A stretch of DNA of 64,000 bases from Chryseobacterium camelliae (GTDB taxonomy: Bacteria; Bacteroidota; Bacteroidia; Flavobacteriales; Weeksellaceae): NCBI RefSeq assembly GCF_002770595.1, contig NZ_CP022986.1, forward strand, positions 2,294,001 through 2,358,000. Reading direction: 5' to 3'. Shown piece after piece: positions 61,940 through 64,000 of this stretch (positions are counted from its first letter, which is position 1; the number at the start of each line of letters is the position of its first letter). Under the pieces are notes generated by a model that had not been told where the DNA came from, did not search any database, and saw nothing but the letters and a program-made list of their open reading frames with translations. Both the position numbers and the translations under genes were made by a program.

Positions 61940-62767
61940 ATGTCTTATACACCAGCTGCTGCAGACGTAGCAAAATTGAGAAACACGACAGGTGCAGGGA
62001 TGATGGACTGCAAAAAAGCTTTAGTAGAAGCTGAAGGAGACTTCGAAAAAGCAATCGAAATCCTAAGAAAAAAAGGTCAGAAAGTGGCTGCTAACAGAGC
62101 GGACAGAGAATCTACCGAAGGAGCGGTAATCGCAAGAGTAAATGAGGACAGCACTTTAGGAGCGATCATTTCTCTTAACTGCGAAACTGATTTCGTTGCT
62201 AAGAATGAAGCATTCATTGAACTGGCGTATGAATTGGCTGAAATGGCGATCTTCGCGGCTTCTAAAGAGGAGCTTTTAGCAACAGATTTCCACGGGATTA
62301 CAGTAGCTGATAAATTGGTGGAGCAAACCGGCGTTATCGGTGAAAAAATCGAAATCGGTGCTTTCGAAAGAATCGAAGGGCCTTTCCTGGGAGCTTACAT
62401 CCACGCAGGAAATAAAATTGCTGCCATCACTTCCCTTTCTGCTAAAGTAGATGGTGCTGATGAGGTAGCTAAAGCAGTTTCTATGCAGGTAGCTGCAATG
62501 AATCCTATCGCTCTTGACGAGAACGCAGTTTCACAGTCTACGATCGACAAAGAACTGGAAATCGAAAGACATAAACTTACTGAGGAAGGTAAGCCTGCAA
62601 ACATCATCGATAACATCCTTAAAGGTAAAATGCAGAGATTCTACAAAGACAACACTCTGGTACACCAGGATTTCATCAAAGACGGCAGCATGTCTGTTGC
62701 TGACTATGTAAAATCTGCTAACGGAGATTTAAAAGTAACAGGATTTGTAAGAGTAAGCTTGTCTTAA
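61940..62767 (+). CDS. tsf: Translation elongation factor Ts
   Basis: EF-Ts (275 residues) recycles EF-Tu-GDP. It contains AADVAKLRNTTGAGMMDCKK, the ALVEAEGDFEKAIEILRKKG block, LNCETDFVAKNEAF and VAAMNP motifs. The usual partner rpsB is not upstream; a divergent gene is there instead, and tsf has its own promoter and terminator. Confidence 0.97.
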   Translation: MSYTPAAADVAKLRNTTGAGMMDCKKALVEAEGDFEKAIEILRKKGQKVAANRADRESTEGAVIARVNEDSTLGAIISLNCETDFVAKNEAFIELAYELAEMAIFAASKEELLATDFHGITVADKLVEQTGVIGEKIEIGAFERIEGPFLGAYIHAGNKIAAITSLSAKVDGADEVAKAVSMQVAAMNPIALDENAVSQSTIDKELEIERHKLTEEGKPANIIDNILKGKMQRFYKDNTLVHQDFIKDGSMSVADYVKSANGDLKVTGFVRVSLS

Positions 62768-62789
62768 TCTTCCCTGAATAATAAAAATG

Positions 62790-62821
62790 ATCCCGGTGAA
62801 TGTTTCACCGGGATTTTTTTG
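62790..62821 (+). terminator. Terminator of tsf
   Basis: ATCCCGGTGAA (62790-62800) with TTCACCGGGAT (62804-62814), 3-base loop, then seven T. Confidence 0.95.
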
Positions 62822-62928
62822 TCCCTGTCAAACCTGATTCAATATTAAAATAATATTAAATATTCAATAAATCAGCATAATATTTAATATATCACAATAC
62901 CTTTCACAAAATTTTAGAGATTAATACT

Positions 62929-62936
62929 TACATTTG
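62929..62936 (+). promoter_or_regulatory. -7 element of the last gene
   Basis: TACATTTG, 17 bases before the ATG at 62954, in a 15-base context identical to that before rocD. Confidence 0.6.
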
Positions 62937-62953
62937 CAGCCCTATTTTAGAGT

Positions 62954-64000
62954 ATGAAAAAAATTCTATCTATTATTTTTGCCATTTTTTGCCTCTCTGC
63001 TCATGCACAAATGGATACCGAACACTGGTTTGCACCTATGGCGGCCAAATCCGGAACAGCCGGACTGCAAAGCTTCCTGTATCTGTCTACGAATGAAACC
63101 ACCCCATTTCCGGTGCAGATTTACAATAACAATACTCTTTACAGTACGGTACAGGTAAGCAAAGGGAACCCGGTACAGGTAAGTATTCCTGCTTATTTTT
63201 TGCTGGCAACCAATCCGGGAGATCTGTTTACGCCCACCTCTATGGGAATGTATGTAAAAGGATCCAAGAAGTTTTTTGCCAACTACCGCTTTTCAGTGAC
63301 CAACCACGCTGAAATCATTACTTCAAAGGGGCTGGCCGGGCTTGGGAAAAAGTTCTATGCTGCCATGGCACCCAATACAGGATCAGAATATTATGTCAAT
63401 TCCACTATCGGAGTGACGGCAACTGAAGATAACACTTCCGTAGTGGTTTCAGGATATAATCCCAATGTCCTGTTTTCAGACGGGAGTTCCACCCCAACGA
63501 AGACGTTTACGTTAAACAAAGGGCAGTCATATATTATGGATGTCGTAAGCAATGACTCTTTTTATAATCTCGCCGGCCTGATAGGCGCTAAAATCGAGTC
63601 TGACAAACCTATTTCCGTAACCAACGGAAACTTCAACGGGATTTATACCAACCAGAATTTTACCAATAATGACATCTTGATGGATCAGGCCGTGCCTGTT
63701 GAAAGGCTCGGGAAAGATTTTGTAATGGTAAAAGGCAACGGGTCTGTTACTTCAGGAATGGAAACCGCCGTCATTGTTGCTACGGAAAACAATACCCAAC
63801 TGGCATTTAACGGCAATGCTTCGACCATCAACCTGAATGCCGGACAGTACTATATGGTTCCAAGCGGCAATTACATCCCTCAGGGAAACGGTAATTACAA
63901 CATGAATATTTCGGCCTCAAAAAATATTTATGTTTATCAATTGCTTGCCGGTGTATCTACAGGCAACGAATATCCTACCGGCGGCATGAACTTTATCCCG
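62954..64000 (+). CDS. Secreted IgGFc-binding-like protein, N-terminal part (3' end outside window)
   Basis: The frame stays open to the window edge (349 codons). A signal peptide (KKILSIIFAIFCLSAHAQ) leads to a mature start MDTEHWFAPMAA. Repeated motifs such as FYAAMAPNTGSEYY, VTATEDNTSVVVSGY, VIVATENNTQLAFNG and YMVPSGNYIP are beta-sandwich-like and fit the IgGFc-binding domain found in large secreted Flavobacteriia proteins, often exported by the type IX system. The C-terminal sorting domain would be beyond the edge. Confidence 0.8.
   Translation, partial: MKKILSIIFAIFCLSAHAQMDTEHWFAPMAAKSGTAGLQSFLYLSTNETTPFPVQIYNNNTLYSTVQVSKGNPVQVSIPAYFLLATNPGDLFTPTSMGMYVKGSKKFFANYRFSVTNHAEIITSKGLAGLGKKFYAAMAPNTGSEYYVNSTIGVTATEDNTSVVVSGYNPNVLFSDGSSTPTKTFTLNKGQSYIMDVVSNDSFYNLAGLIGAKIESDKPISVTNGNFNGIYTNQNFTNNDILMDQAVPVERLGKDFVMVKGNGSVTSGMETAVIVATENNTQLAFNGNASTINLNAGQYYMVPSGNYIPQGNGNYNMNISASKNIYVYQLLAGVSTGNEYPTGGMNFIP

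Overview
The window looks like chromosomal DNA of a Chryseobacterium-like member of the Flavobacteriia (Weeksellaceae). The evidence is the gene families (bacillithiol BshB1, Ton/ExbBD operon with a PstS-like lipoprotein, PUR-alpha-like DUF3276 protein, long NusB, DUF1573 and DUF6759-like proteins), many lipoprotein signal peptides, the near absence of Shine-Dalgarno sequences, and recurrent Bacteroidetes-type promoters (TTTG, about 19 nt, TAnnTTTG). The clearest promoters precede rpmH, yceD, accB, the DUF3276 gene and tRNA-His. No rRNA operon, CRISPR array, insertion sequence or prophage is visible.

Layout. 1-3 kb: an NHEJ locus, ku (cut by the window edge) and ligD, the latter split after its phosphoesterase domain at an A9 tract. 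3-4 kb: an isolated, very AT-rich gene of unknown function. 4-8.9 kb: an SDR oxidoreductase, nusB-DUF1573-yajC, an ABC exporter and the DUF3276 protein. 9-12 kb: a zinc-ribbon/SPFH pair, tRNA-His and bshB1. 12-18 kb: a minus-strand block exbB-exbD-exbD-tonB, then a small membrane protein, a PstS-like lipoprotein and a TPR protein. 18-30 kb: leuS, a lipoprotein, an acyltransferase and glycosyltransferase group, waaA, an NlpC/P60 protein, an O-methyltransferase, an OmpA-like lipoprotein and tilS. 30-45 kb: dsbD, an orphan exbD, hydrolases, nrnA-like, rpmH, ftsE, trmN6-like, a sensor kinase, divergent ribE and pdxA, yceD-rpmF, accB-accC and a MACPF lipoprotein. 45.8-57.5 kb: a cell-surface polysaccharide cluster starting with rocD and made of tightly overlapping glycosyltransferase genes, two of them belonging to one family I cannot place. 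One glycosyltransferase there is broken by two frameshifts. 57.5-64 kb: a bulb-lectin lipoprotein, gltX, accA, a secreted protein, tsf and the start of a large secreted protein that runs off the window.

How the genes fit together. Much of the window serves the envelope: energised outer-membrane transport (Ton block), lipid A core (waaA), surface glycans (two glycosyltransferase groups), lipoproteins and a DsbD. The remainder is housekeeping: translation (leuS, gltX, tilS, rpmH, rpmF, tsf, tRNA-His), fatty-acid initiation (accA, accBC) and cofactors (ribE, pdxA).

Items most worth a second look are the split ligD, the twice-frameshifted glycosyltransferase, the unclassified glycosyltransferase paralog pair, a gene-free interval with twin 16-bp repeats, a promoter, a 23-codon ORF and a hairpin (27.6-27.8 kb), the MACPF lipoprotein, and the AT-rich orphan gene. 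All functional names come from reading motifs by eye; no database search was run.
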